DNA of 64,000 nt from Galerina marginata (GCA_023014335.1 JAECYW010000014.1:62001-126000), one strand, 5' to 3'; shown: positions 36,420-48,840, counted from the first letter of the stretch. Translations and numbers: made by a program. Notes: generated by a model from the letters alone, not told the origin.

Positions 36420-36970
36420 ACCCATATACCAACTGTATGCCTTCATGGAGCAGACTTGACGTCGCCATCATGAAGCATCGAACTAGCAACTTCGCGAAGC
36501 TTCATCAAGAGCTGTCGGCGACTGACTAGTCTACGACCTTCATCACTCCACGCATACATCCATACCCCAAACAATGTCAAAAGTACTACGCTTTTTATGC
36601 TGCTGGTTGGCGCAGGCTCAATTACTTATTCTATTCCTAGCTCTCTTGCGTACAACCGTCATGACCACGAGAGGTTACCCCAAAATTCCGGCTTGTCAGG
36701 CCCTCCTACAGCGAAATTACTTGGAGCCGGAAAAGGACCTTCGTATCCTTCACTCCTCTAGGCAGCTGGCGAAAGTTCTGCAAAGTGGTGGGAATCATCA
36801 TCGTATCAAGGTCAGCTTTTGCTCCATACATCCAACTGGCACATATACTTACGTTTCCTTCGTCCAACTCACTTCCTCAGCGATCCATAAGGGTGAGTAC
36901 ACTTTATTATGTACAGCGAGCCGATACTTATCTTTCCCCGTCAGTTTCCCCTCTACTTGCGTCAGGTCGA
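36420..36970. repeat. duplicated block, partner 21400-22010
   Basis: Second copy of the block described at 21400-22330, with the same RNYLEPEKD frame (here inside the 36574-36984 open frame) and hydrophobic N-terminal stretch. The long frame here, 136 codons, is the better preserved of the two but still shows no family that I recognise. Confidence 0.55.
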
Positions 36971-37258
36971 CGGAGCGACTCTAGCCGCGGACAACAGCGG
37001 GAGTACAAGCGAATTCGGAAGACTTTGATGCCCGATTATACGAGTAGCTACGGGCAGCTATATGCCGGCGTCGGGTCGGCGACGGAAGAAAGTCTTTGCA
37101 ATTTTTTTTGCTCATTAGGATTCTGGGGCTGGCGATTGTAGGTAAGCACCCTTCCAATCTGTCAAATCTGTATTCACTCAGCGTTTCTTTTACCCCTGCA
37201 ACCTTTGCATCGAATGATCAGGTGTTTGGGCGACAACGGGGAGCCTTAGAGGCTTAGT

Positions 37259-37395
37259 TTGTTTCTGCTTCGTTTTTTTCTGCTTGATTCGAGACATCTG
37301 TCCTCACCATGCTTCAAAGCTTCACCAGGCAGTCGTCGACGGTACCAAAATATTTTTGGGCAGCGACCTCGTATGCATGCATTAACTCCAGTTCT
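37259..37395 (-). pseudogene. second 3' relic of an NLR gene
   Basis: TTTCTGCTTGATTCGAGACA, CAGGCAGTCGTCGACG and CAAAATATTTTTGGGCAGCG match the NLR2 3' coding end (about 22560-22650) and the relic at 26850-27060. It sits in the same relative place, upstream of the small gene, as the first relic does. Only about 130 bp survive. Confidence 0.65.
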
Positions 37396-37923
37396 AAGGA
37401 AGAGAAATTGCGTAGAAGAGAAGTCAAATTGGGACTCGTACCTTCCGTGCCAGAAGGCAATGGCCCTCAAGCTACGTCCAAGAGAGCATGTAAAGACTCC
37501 GATGTGGTGCAGTAATTTATTTCTGGAAAAGTCTACTTGCTATCTTTATCGTCACCCCATTATCGCCTGCTCTAAGGCAAGAGGGTACGCTGTTAAGCTC
37601 TGTGGCTTCAACGTCATTCTCAGTAAGGTCAAAAGCGACACAAGTACTAACTGGTTAACTCGGTGGAGGAGAAAGAACGGTCACGTTTCTAATTGTCGCT
37701 TATATACTTTGACGCTAAATCTACTTTGAAGAACATTAAACTGCTATTGACCTATTAACCGAAGGCGAGAGAACGGGTATGGCGCAGAATAGCGTACATG
37801 CATGCCGTCATTTGACAAGAAGTCGACTATAGAGGCGAGCTTCTGTATTTGTCATCTGGCTACGTTTCTTAGTTCTGCAAGTCGGAGATACTAAGAAAAA
37901 CTAGTACGCACAGGGGACCACCG

Positions 37924-37932
37924 AGTATAAAA
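37924..37932 (+). promoter_or_regulatory. TATA box of small gene copy 2
   Basis: GTATAAAAA lies 79 bp before the ATG at 38011. The surrounding promoter (CGCAGAATA, CATGCCGTCATTTGA, CGAGTATAAA) is conserved with copy 1. Confidence 0.6.
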
Positions 37933-38010
37933 ACGGCCATAATTTATGCTTTCGCCTCATTCATCCACGAGTCATCAATACGTTGTCGACACGATAACAA
38001 ACTAGCTCTA

Positions 38011-38787
38011 ATGAAACTCTCCGTCATAAACAACCTCCTTCTCGCATTAACCTGGATATCGTCCAGCGTCGCCGACTCTGTCGATGGTGCCGCCTACAGA
38101 CGCCGTGAAATTAACCAGAAACTTGGTTCTCCCCAAAGTGAAGATATTTCACTCGACAGCCGCGGCGCAGAGGTTGTGCCAGCCGTAATTCTCGGCCTAG
38201 CCCTTTTTACTGTCGGCGCCGGAACAATTCTCGACAAGATCAAGACTAAACCTGAGGCAACCATAAAACCGGAGCCTAGTAATCCCAAAGAGGTAAAATC
38301 TCGCCATTCTACACACGATACTCGAGGATAAATTATTTTCTACCTATGGCACACCTAGTCAGCGATCGCGATGCTACAAGAGGCTGTGAACTACATCTCG
38401 GAACACACAGTCTTCACAGCGATTGCAGTTCGATCTGGTACCCCAGTGTCTGTTGGATTCCATGGCGACTTTGGAAATGATTGGGGGTCTTCCGCTTTAA
38501 CTATTGACGCTGCCGAGGGAACGAGCAAGTAGGTCGCAATTTCCTTCCTGATCAGCTCGAAAATATTGCTCACAGGTACACTAAGGTGGACTTTTTATTG
38601 GGCCAGGGCCGGTATTATCACTGTGGATACTCCGAATCTGGTGCATGATGTTAGTCACCAGTTATATACATGTTCTTCATTTAGCCCTGACGACTTATTT
38701 CTGCCCACACAGGTCGTTCTTGGTGGTTCAACACAGTCGAATAATGATTCTCATAACAAATGGAAGTTCACCATCCTTCCACACTAG
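38011..38787 (+). CDS. small leader-peptide protein, copy 2 (intact)
   Basis: Unknown function. My model has four exons: 38011-38292, 38359-38528, a 10-nt microexon 38576-38585, and 38713-38787. The protein starts MKLSVINNLLLALTWISSSV, a likely signal peptide. It then has RRRE, the hydrophobic core SRGAEVVPAVILGLALFT and a Lys-rich IKTKPEATIKPEPSNP. Exon 2 gives VNYISEHTVFTAIAVRSG, DFGNDWGSSALTIDAAEG and TSK, and the end is VVLGGSTQSNNDSHNKWKF. If secreted and cleaved at the RRRE site, the mature part would start at the Ala/Val-rich helix. If exon 3 is instead read longer, to about 38637, the product ends sooner. I favour the microexon because it restores the tail shared with copy 1. The gene was duplicated together with its promoter and flanks. 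Confidence 0.6.
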
Positions 38788-39883
38788 CTAGACCTGATGC
38801 TTGGGAAGAATGCTTTATTAGTATGGAGTTGTGGGAGAAACAACAAGGAGAATGTGAAATTGTTACAGTATATCGAAGATGATTTTTGAGATTGAATCAC
38901 GCACCAGAAACTTGAAGTTAAGATTAAAGGTTGAGGCTCAGATGAAATAGTCGCACTTCTTGGTAGTTCTTCAGTCGTTAAAATGAAAATTTCAACTAGG
39001 CATTGAGCCTGGCATAGAGCGGTTGAAGATTCAAAAGATGTTTGGCTACATGGAACGCTGCGAAATTATCCCTGAACTGAAATGAAAGAGAAAATTATCC
39101 CGGGTCGGCGTTGGTGGGCATTGCACTTGCGAGACTTAGGATTTTTCCGGGTGCCCCAGGGTTCATTGCGTTGTCTTATGCAGTTTTCTGCCTTTATAGC
39201 TGATTGAAGGGCTTGGAGAATCCCCGTCAAGAAGATGGAAGGGACCCTGGGAAATTTGGGAAGTAAAAATTTGTACCCAACCTCTTTCGCTGAGCAAAAG
39301 CCGAACGGGAATGGAAAGGGCTAAAGCCAAGCTCAAGTCGGAACAGGCGAAATATAACGAGCTCTATAAGAGGAAGGGTGAATGCGAGGAAACAAGAGGA
39401 GACTCGAACGGAATGGAGTCTTGCTGAATGCGACGCGATCACGGGACCAGTGAAATTGAACAACTGATCTAATCAGCGCGACGCGCTGACGCAGTGACGC
39501 TGAGATCCGCCTGCAGGTTATTACTGTGGAAGATACCCCCTTTGATTTGTTCAAAACAGCGGAAAGAGTGTGGCGAGCAACCAGCCCCAACCTCATTGCA
39601 GAGCATTTTGTATGCCTGACAACCGTCTCAGAGATCTGGCACTGTTGCTTCCGTCGCCGCTTTTCTTTTTTCGACGGCGTGTCAGTATTACTATCAGAAT
39701 GGTGCCCGAAATGAGGTGAATACTTGCTTGTCCTCTGGTGGTTCTTATATTCTATCGGCTTAAACCCCAGCACCCTGTATCCCATATGCACCCGGGAATT
39801 GGTCCAGTTTCATTGATTAATAATCCCAGTATCCGCATGGAAAACGTGAGATGGACTGTCATGCTAAATAATATTAATGTCGA
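38788..39883. repeat. duplicated 3' flank, then unassigned sequence
   Basis: Bases 38788-39130 repeat 35866-36180. From there to 39883 I see no gene. A 152-codon minus-strand frame (39333-39791) is Arg/Ser-rich without recognisable similarity. Confidence 0.5.
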
Positions 39884-42583
39884 TCAAAGGACTTCTTTGA
39901 TATTGGTTCTGTAGTTACGAGCTGGTATCGCAAGAGCGCTGTGAATCCAGGTGTAAACCTTTGAATGTAGATTAAGCAAGTAACTGACCTTTAGGTAGTC
40001 TCGGCTGGCTTGAACAAGGTTAGTTACCAACTCTTCGGGAGTCACTTCATAGCCTTGGCTCGATTCATATTTAGGCAATGTGATCCAATGATATTTCTGC
40101 TCGAACCCAGGCAAACTGACGAGGGAGACGAGCTCCTGTGATGGTGCGGCTTGCATGAGAAGATGGGGAACCGCGAAAAGGGCTGCCTTCGATGTTGCAA
40201 TCTCATAGTCAGGATTGGAACTGCCGTTGGGTTCAGTAAAGAGGAAAGAAATAAGTATTAAAACATACGCACAGAGGCATAAACTCTGACTCAAAAAGCA
40301 CAGGAACGATACTGGCCCTCTTGAGGCATGCGATAGCAGCTGTTGCATATCTTTTCCCATTGAGTGCATACTGCCCACCTCGCCAAGGATTCCTAAAGAA
40401 CTCGTGCAACACCCACGCTCGACGGCTGTAAATCTGGGTGTTGATGCAGCATCGGGACAGGTAAGCTAAATCTGCTACATTGCAACAGGCACAAGCCCCA
40501 AAAAATGTCACGCCCCCCTTGTCTATCACCAGTTGACGAAATGACAAAGGCCACTGGATATCAATCAGGGTTGTCGACAGTAAAATGTGGTCGCATCGAC
40601 ATTTTTCCAAGAAATCTCGTAAGAGACAGTCAAAACCGTGCTGGTATTGAGATAAGAGCATCCCTGAGTCAGACTTTCTCGCATACGCGCGTATAATTAA
40701 GCAAAAAAATATAGCGTTAATATACCAAAACTCACAAGTTCTCCGACAACGCGGACCAGGCCCATTGCCACATGAAGACACTCTCGGGGAAGACAGATTC
40801 GGAACTGATGTACCCTTACAAGAAACTTAGATGATGGGAGAAGGGAGAAAAGAGCAAGGTCCTTGCGAAGTGCAGGGGTAAAATCGGCTCTTGATAGGAG
40901 TGTGGGGATGCTGGTAAAGCAGTAATGAAGGAGGCGGTCATCTGGTTCGAAGCGCGTAGGGCAATCAACTACCAATCATGGCGGAAATTGAATCATAGAC
41001 GCACTTAATGATAAATTTTTCAGATGTCTGAACCAAATGTGTAAAATATCTGTTGCAAAAGCACTTGGCGAAATAAAGTAGTCTTTGGAACGCTTTGAAT
41101 CCAACAGGAAGTCACCTAGCGAAGCATGAGTGATTTTAATTCGGGTTTCTGTTTTGCCGCCATCTTCAAACTGAAGAACAGAGGCGAGATCTGCTAGATA
41201 ATATTGCTCGTCTCCAGGCTCCAGTGATAGAAATTCGCAAATATTTTTCGCATTATCCAGTACCAGTTGGAACATTACCAGTAAGGACCCTGTGTAGTGG
41301 AGCCTCAAAGGATTCACGACAATGATGAGCCCAAGTATTTTCCGAGCAACTTCAAGCTTCTCAGCGGGGATTGCTGAGAAGAGAAATGTGTACAGAGCAT
41401 CAAGCTCCGCGAAAGGGTAGTCTCTCTCGGATTCAATTGGGTGTAGTCCGAGAATGATACCTAGTCGTTGAACAGGTTTGTGGCGCGCGGAAGAGACAAA
41501 CTTGGCAGTGATGGCCGCGTAGATGAATTGACCGGACGATTTGTGAACGAGAATCTCCAAATCCTGCTCGCTCGGCCAGGAGGCTGGGATACGGTTTTTG
41601 AAAGGATGGGTCTCCTTAATTGTCTGGAAGGTACCTCGCAAAAAATGGCGAATGTCGGCATCTGGTTTGAATGAATTATCAAGGGCGAGCCGGGCAGCAA
41701 GGCTGGTAAAGGGAGCCGAATTGAAGGCAGCTTTGATCTCGATTTCGGGGCGACTGGCAATGAGGACTTTCAGTGGGATGGCGCACTTCTGGAGCATCCG
41801 TACAAGGACCTTCAATAGATGACTCTGTTTATCGGGGGTCGAGCATTCATCAAGGCCATCGATGATAATGAAGCGAGGAATGGAAGAGAGAGAGAATCCT
41901 GGTCTATGGGCGAGGGCGTTGAGGGGATCAATGAGAAGGGATTGGAATTGAAGTTCGAGATCTTTCTCGAAAATCTTGGGATCCTGCTCGACAATAGCAG
42001 CGACGTACGCTTTGAGGGTTGGAATGACTGTCACGGCCTGATAAGCCAGAGTCGCTGCTAAACGACTATAGTCGGCGCGATCTGGGTCGTTTCTGAAAAA
42101 GAAAAAGCTCCCAAGAAGGCGATTTATCTTCGCACAGTCCACCGCGAGTGTCTGTGCGATTGCAGACTTTCCGGCACCCGCATCGCCGTACAGCCACATC
42201 ACCCTCTCGTCCGCGTCTTCCTCTGCTTTACCTGCAACACCCCAATTCCTGAGGCGCTCCAAGACGGCGACGCGCGTATTCTCGTAGCATCCAGGTCTTT
42301 GGAACTCCTCTCCAGAAGTATGCATTGCGGCGGACACTGCAACCTTCTCAATGCGTACAAAACCATTGTCTGAGAACAGGTCAGGAACAAGTTGACAGAA
42401 AACTGTACACTTACTGTTGGATTGGATGTAGTTGAAATTTCCGCCAGAGACAATCATATTTTGGCTATGGTTGAAGAATCCTTCCGAGATGGCGAGAGGC
42501 GGGGCATTTTGAGACCGTTCGGAGTCACTGGGGCGCGGATGGTGGAGAGCTGATTGCACAGACTCGTGCTGTTCGCCCAACAT
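39884..42583 (-). CDS. NACHT1: NACHT-domain STAND protein
   Basis: A fungal NLR of the NACHT type common in Agaricomycetes. The ATG ends at 42583 (MLGEQHESVQSALHHPRP). The first exon ends with a short Gly-rich motif, GFFNHSQNMIVSGGNFNYIQ. A 45-bp intron with no stop (about 42415-42371) follows. The NACHT core has the P-loop LYGDAGAGKSAIAQTLA (about 42145-42195), GSFFFFRND, Walker B RFIIIDGLDECS (about 41845-41880) and VLIASRPEIEI. Downstream is LQFEDGGKTETRIKITHASL, then C-terminal exons with RFEPDDRLLHYCF, CCINTQIYSRRAWVLHEFF and LVSLPGFEQKYHWITLPKYE, to the stop at 39884. The join near 40975-41010 needs either a very short intron (36 nt) or hides a frameshift. The remaining joins are ordinary. 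No WD40 or ankyrin repeats are present. Confidence 0.88.
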
Positions 42584-42899
42584 GTCGAGGAGAGCCGCGC
42601 AAACCTAAATTTCGTTGGTGGTTTGAATGTAAGTACTTTTAGAACTGTTTTGACTGCCTCCAGCCTGAGTTTTCCAGTGTGGCACATGTTCATGACATGT
42701 TCCCAACCGCATCGCCTTCAATTGTAGGTAGTTCGTCAATCAAGAACGGGTTATTTGAGCACACTGCCATGTCAGTTGTCATTGATCTGCGGAAAATATC
42801 AGGCATATAGCGTCGAAAGTAGAGGAGTTATCTTTTATCTTAAAGGCATTCATAGAGTATGAGCATGAACAACGGTAAAAAGAGCCCAAAAATATTTGC

Positions 42900-45240
42900 A
42901 CGAAATTCGGCATTGTGGCTGTGCTTCGTCTCTGCTTGCCATCAACCACGACGAGCTCATCTTTTTCAATCGTTATACAATTTAAGACGAGGTAAATTTT
43001 CTTTCCACATCTTATTATACATTTCTAATACCTTTATCAATAGTCTTGCGACCTCCTAACCCGCGAAGCTCGCGATTTCCCTGACATTCGTCGTTTACTG
43101 AACTCAAAATAGTTTCCTGTGCCGCAAACGGCGACGACAAGACTGATTTCCAAGTCAATACCAGACAGGAATCCCAAGGCTTCCTAACATCTTCACCTTC
43201 GATCCTGCTATCAGGCGAGGCCCCACACCCTCGTCGATGATCTGTTGCCCACAGAGAGGGACCATGTTTGCCATCACGATGCTCGTTTATTCGGCGTCGC
43301 GTCCCTTAGGAGAAGATTGTCGTCTCAGGTGGACATTAACGTTCAACGTTCAATGTTCAAGGCTCTGGAACTCCGCACTCTGCCTCCCATCCACCGGAAT
43401 TCTTTCATTCTATCGAATCTCGTCGTCCCCGTGACCATGAACATCCCACTTCAAACTCTAACTGTCAGAACTCGGAAGTCGGCTTGGATAAAAATTTAAG
43501 AACGAACATCGAGTAACGGAAGCTTCAGGACTATCCAACTTTAGCCGCCTCGTTCTTCGATTCGTGGTGTTCACGTGGAGTACAAGGCTGTCGGGTTTGA
43601 GTCGAAGGGAAAACATCTACTACCGCCGCGAGCATTGTCTCCATCGTTTCCTTTCCCCCGCGTTGCCAGTGGGCGCTTCATGGACCTTTTTTTTGTCCTC
43701 GGTTTCCAGCGGGTTGGAGATCTTATCGTGGACAGAAATTCGGTGGATTCAGGAATCCCGCAACTTGGTCCTACGCCGTTTCTTATCTTTGTCTAACCCA
43801 GGGCAGGAAACTGTGGCCAAACACAACCTCATCTTATTGGTGAAAATCGGACCATCAACAAACCAGTTCCGCCAAACTTACCGAACTCGACTCAATCCTC
43901 TCTCCTCTTATGACCTCCAAAATCTTCGGTACCACCGCCCGACATCCTATCCCAAATCTCAGAGCTCATTCAGTTGATTCCGAGCCTTAATTTTGTTTCA
44001 AGACCCAGTCGCCGGTCGTTGATGCTATTCTCGGATGTAAGCTCCAAGGACCACCCGTGATCTCAGGAGCTCGCGTGCACTCCTGGACGACAACCAACTT
44101 GAGGACAACCTCCGATTTTGACCATGTACGGATGGGACGATTGACAAAGGAAGGTGGGCAGGAAGGAAGGTGGCCTGTGGCTAATTCTGCCTCGATCGAT
44201 GCAAGAGGACGGAGCTCAACCGAAATTCAAAGACTTGTCTACCACAAACCCCTCTCCGACATCCCGCCGCTTCTTCCAACAGAACTCCTGTCGTTCGTTT
44301 GACACGAGCCATTCAAGTTTTATATGATGCTCAACGTCAACGCTCCTGATACTGCGCGAAGATCAAGAGCCAGCTCCAGTGAAGCTTTGCGCAAGCGGTA
44401 ATCCCAGCGTCGAAGAAGGGAAGAATCGATGCGTTGCCTGGAAAGTGCCACTTGGTGCTCGTTCCGAGGGTAAATATACGGCGATAGGCTCAAACGGCGC
44501 ACACTCAGCAGTCAATCCCGGTCCGACGACCTAACTCAATTCATTTTCATTTCTCTCTCACACCGTTGGCGCTCTCGGCTCTCAGCCTGAACTCTACACT
44601 CGCACATATCATCGACTTTCTTTCCGTCCTTGTTGCTCCAGAGCCTCCGTTTACGACTTTGTTATCACCTTGCAATGCAACGTGTTCCAACATCTTGGTC
44701 CTGCAGTGGTCTGTATTCCACAAATGCATAATGCGCGAGTTTTGCTAATCTCATTGTAGGACTAGAATAGTCGTGGTCGAACCAAAAGTCGGCAAGAACA
44801 ACCGATTTACCTCTGGCGGCATCGAAGACTCGGACGGGAGATGGTGTTACGCCTTGCTGGCGGTTGAGAGGATGAATATTTGGCTGGAAGGCGCGGGCTG
44901 AAGGTACACAGTGCGTGTTGAAGGCTAATCACCACTTTGACTGAACATTCCTCTTTCTCCTAGAATCATAAGTAACTCGAAGAACAGCAAGAAGACCGAA
45001 TCGTGGAACTAAGAAGGTGCAGGCTCAAGGTATGTGGGGCACGTCAAGGTCGATAAACATTGGCTGAACGTTCTTCAGCCTGGAACTGAACCGAGGTGGG
45101 GTCTAAATCCAGAGCAAATCCGAGTCCGCTCTGGCGCCGACCGAAACGAAAACTTGCTCGTATTTCATCCTCGTGATTTGTGGGCGATTGCGAGATGGAC
45201 AGGATGGAAGATGTAGGCTGATGGTACGTGTCCCTTTCGA
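42900..45240 (+). repeat. R unit 1: dispersed intron-bearing repeat
   Basis: Starts with the conserved head TGTGGCTGTGC, CTTGCCATCAACCACGACG, AGCTCAT (42913-42960). Later modules show repeated acceptor/donor-like borders (TTCTTCAG at about 45078, GTATGTGG at 45030, GTACGTGT at 45222) and exon-like blocks shared with R2 and R3. Between copies there are single-base indels, so no reading frame is conserved. A frame near 44250-44300 (PPLLPTELLSFV) recalls an F-box start, but it breaks at once. It could be a family of spliced non-coding RNAs or remains of a gene family. It lies head-to-head with NACHT1, and its end overlaps the NACHT2 tail. Confidence 0.6.
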
Positions 45241-47962
45241 GGACTGAATGACGTTTAACTTCTTTGACATTGGTTCTGTAGTTATGAGCTGGTATCGCGA
45301 GAGCGCTGCGAATCCAGGTGTAAAAATCAACCGTTGGACGTAGATTATGCAAGTAATTGACCTTTAGGTAGTCTTGGCTGGCTTGAACAAAATTAGTTAC
45401 CAACTCTTCCGGAGTCACTTCGCGGCCTTGGCTTGATTCATATTCAGGCAATGTGATCCAATGATACTTCTGCTCGAACCCAGGCAAACTGACGAGGGAG
45501 ATGAGCTCATGCGATGGTGCGGCTCGCTTGAGAAGATGCGGAACCGCGTACAGAGCCGCCTTCGATGTTGCAATCTCATAGTCAGGATTGGAACTGATGT
45601 TAGGTTCAGAAAAGAGGGAAATAAATTGGCATTAAAAACATACGTACAAAGGCATAACCTTTGACTCAGAGTCATAAAGCTCAGGAACAATACTGGCCCT
45701 CTTGAGGCAGGCGATGGCAGCAGCTGCATATCTTTTCCCGTTGAGCGCGTACTGCCCACCTCGCCAAGGATTCCTAAAAAACTCATGCAACATCCAGGCA
45801 CGACGACTGTAAATCTGGGTGTTGATGCAGCATCGAGACAGGTAAGCTATGTCTGCTGAATCGCAACAGTCACAGGCGCCAAAAAAGGTCACACCGCTCG
45901 TGTCTATCACCAGTTGACGGAATGACAAAGGCCATTGGATGTCAATCACGGTTGTTGACAGTAAAATGTGGTCGCATCGACATTTTTCGAGAAAATATTG
46001 TAGGAGACAGTCGAAGCCATGCTGGTATTGAGATAAGAGCATTCCTGAGTCAGGCTTTCTCGTATAATTGAGCCAAATATCATAGAAGTTGATACATCAA
46101 ACTCACAAGTTCTCTGACAACGTCAACCAAGTCTATTGCCACGTCAAGAGAAACACGGGGAAATAAGAACTGATTTTCACCGACAAAATACTTAGACGAA
46201 GGGAGAAGGGAGAAGAGAGCGAGGTCTTTTCGGAGCCTGGTGGTAAAGTCAGCTCTGGAAAAGAGTGCAGGGATAGTGTTAAAGCACTGATGAAGGAGGC
46301 GGCTATCTGGAAGAAAGCATGCAGAGCAATCAAACTATTGACCTTGGCGGAAAGCTGAATCATAGACGCACTTAACTTTAAATCCTTGAGATGTCTGAAG
46401 CAAATATGTAAAATGTCTGTCGCAAAAGCACTGGGCGAAATAAAGAAGTTTTTTGAACGTCTTGAATCCAACAGGAAGTCACCTAACGAAGCATGAGTGA
46501 TTTGAATTCGGGTTTCTGTTTCACCGCCATCTTCATAGGGTTCAAACTGAAGGACAGAGGCTAGATCCGCTAGATAATATTGCTCGTCTCCGGGCTCCAG
46601 TGATAAAAACTCGCAGATATTCTTCGTATTATCCGTGATTCGTTGTTCCAATAATAATAAATAGCTGAGCTTGAGAGGGTGCACGACAATGAGGAGTCCA
46701 AGAATTTTCCGAGCAATCTCAAGCTTTTCAGCGGGGATTGATGAGAAGAGAAATGTATACAGGGCATCGAGCTCCGAGAATGGGTAATCTTTCTCAGAAG
46801 CAATTGGGTGTAGCCCGAGAATGATACCTAGTCGTTGAACAGGTTTGTGGCGCGAGGAAGAGACAAACTTGGCAATGATGGCAGCGTAAATGAATTGCCC
46901 GGACGATTTATGAACGAGAACCTCCAAATCCTTTTTGCTCGGCCAGGAGGCTGGGATACCGTTTTTGAAAGGATGAGTGTCCTTAATTGTCTGGAAGGTA
47001 CTTCGCAAAAAATGGAGAATGTCGGCATCTGGTTTGAATGAATTATCAAGAGCAAGACGGGTTGCGAGGCTCGTAAGGGGTGCCGAGTTGAAGGCCGCTC
47101 TGATCTCGATTTCGGGGCGACTGGCAATGAGGACTTTCAGTGGGATGGTGCACTTCTGGAGCACACGTACAAGGATCTTCAATAGATGAGTCTGTTTATC
47201 GGGGGTCGAGCATTCATCAAGGCCATCGATGATAATGAAGCGAGGAATGGAAGAGAGAGAGAGTCCTGGTCGATGGGCGAGGGCGTTGAGGGGATCAATG
47301 AGAAGGGATTGAAATTGCAGTTCGAGATCCTTCTCGAAAATCTTGGGATCCTGCTCGACAATAGCAGCGACGTATGCTTTGAGCGTTGGAATAACTGTCA
47401 CGGCCTGATAAGCCAGAGTCGCTGCTAAACGACTATAGTCGGCGCGATCTGGGTCGTTTCTGAAGAAGAAAAAGCTCCCAAGAAGGCGATTTATCTTCGC
47501 ACATCCCACTGCGAGTGTCTGTGCGATCGCAGACTTTCCGGCACCCGCATCGCCGTACAGCCACATCACCCTCTCGTCTGCGTCTTCCTCCGCTTTACTT
47601 GCAACACCCCAATTCCTGAGGCGCTCCAAAACAGCGACGCGCGTATTCTCGTAGCATCCAGGTCTTTGGAATTCCTCTCCGGATGTATGTATTGCGGCAG
47701 ACACTGCGGCTTTCTCAATGCGTTGGAATCCACTGTCTGCGAGCAGGTCAATATCAAGAATTCATTGGGGGACTCGGAACCATGGACACTTACCATTGGA
47801 TTGGATATAGGTGAAATTTCCGCCAGATACAATCACATTTTGGCTGTGGTTGAAGAATCCATCTGAGATGGGGAGAGGCAGAGGGCTTTGAGACCGTTTG
47901 GAGGCCATGGGGTTCGGACGGTGGAGAGCTGATTGCCCAGGCTCGTGCTGTTCGCCCAACAT
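45044..47962 (-). CDS. NACHT2: tandem duplicate of NACHT1 with new C-terminal tail
   Basis: A close copy of NACHT1 about 5.4 kb away. The ATG ends at 47962 (MLGEQHEPGQSALHRPNP) and the first exon ends in GFFNHSQNVIVSGGNFTYIQ. A phase-1 intron (47792 to about 47725) precedes the NACHT core, which has the P-loop GDAGAGKSAIAQTLA and Walker B FIIIDGLDECS. Near 46330-46345 there is one extra T relative to NACHT1 next to the same doubtful join, and an unspliced read runs on instead in another frame to 46133, so this copy may be frameshifted. The C-terminal exons are otherwise preserved to RTNVKEV. The stop used by NACHT1 is lost here, and the frame continues about 60 codons into the antisense of R unit 1, ending at 45044. 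Either a partly damaged gene or one with a new tail. Confidence 0.75.
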
Positions 47963-48399
47963 GACGAAGAGAGCGCTATTTAGTCCTGCAAATCTAAACT
48001 TCGATGGTGGTTGAAAGTAAGTAATTTTAGAACTGTTTTCAACGCCTCCAGGCAGTGTGGCATATGTCCTTCCCACCCGCATCGCCTTCAACTTATGGGG
48101 TATTCAAGGCAGATCTCAGGACTACGATCTCTATCATCTTTGACTTTCCTCGAATTGGAAAAAAATCCAAACCGCCGAGAGCAGAATTCCTATGATTGTC
48201 ACAGGCGACCTTCCAATAGACACGAAAGAATTCGAATTGCGACGAGTCTTGGTACGATCCCAGAAATTTATCAGTCGGCATCATTGGCGTTGATTTTCCA
48301 GCATAGAGCGTCAAAAGTAGGGGGGTGGGCGTCGTCATGAGTCCAAGGACATTCGAATGAGCATCAATAAAGGTAAAAGAGCCCAAAAATATTTGCCAC

Positions 48400-48840
48400 A
48401 ACATTCGGTGGTCGAGATGTGGCTGTGCTCCGACTCTCCTTGCCATCAACCACGATGGGTTCATCTTCCTCAGTCGTTTACAACTTGAATTCAAGTCAAG
48501 ACGAGGTAATTTTGCTTCGCATATCTTATTTACACCTTTAATACTTCTATCAACAGTGTTGCGCCCTCATCACCGGTGGGACGCGTGAAAGGTTCATTGA
48601 CGTTTTGGCTGAATGTTCTTATTTTTTTAGGATCGATTCGTGCTGTGGGCGCATGATTACTTAGCCGTGTCACGGTACGTGCTCTCGATGCGACAACGGA
48701 CGGGATTCTTACTCGATCACCATTGCAGCTGTTATCGGCCAAGATGGATGCCGGTTGCCTTCGTTCAACGGCAACCTTCTAACTTAACAAACGAGGTACC
48801 TGACCAACATAAAACTCATTGAACATGTGTACACAGTACT
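48400..48840 (+). repeat. R unit 0: short copy of the dispersed repeat
   Basis: Contains the head GTGGCTGTGCTCCGACTCTC, TTGCCATCAACCACGATG (48419-48465), then TATTTACACCTTTAATACTT, CTATCAACAGT as in R1 and R2. It ends near 48840. It lies 450 bp upstream of, and head-to-head with, NACHT2. Confidence 0.55.

Noticed and set aside
44250..44310. F-box gene in R unit 1
   Set aside because: PPLLPTELLSFV resembles an F-box start, but a stop follows at once and no LRR or F-box partner sequence could be joined.
46133..47704. Start of NACHT2 placed at 47704
   Set aside because: That codon is GTG, not ATG. Exon 1 with the ATG ending at 47962 and a good phase-1 intron explains the N-terminus and matches NACHT1.
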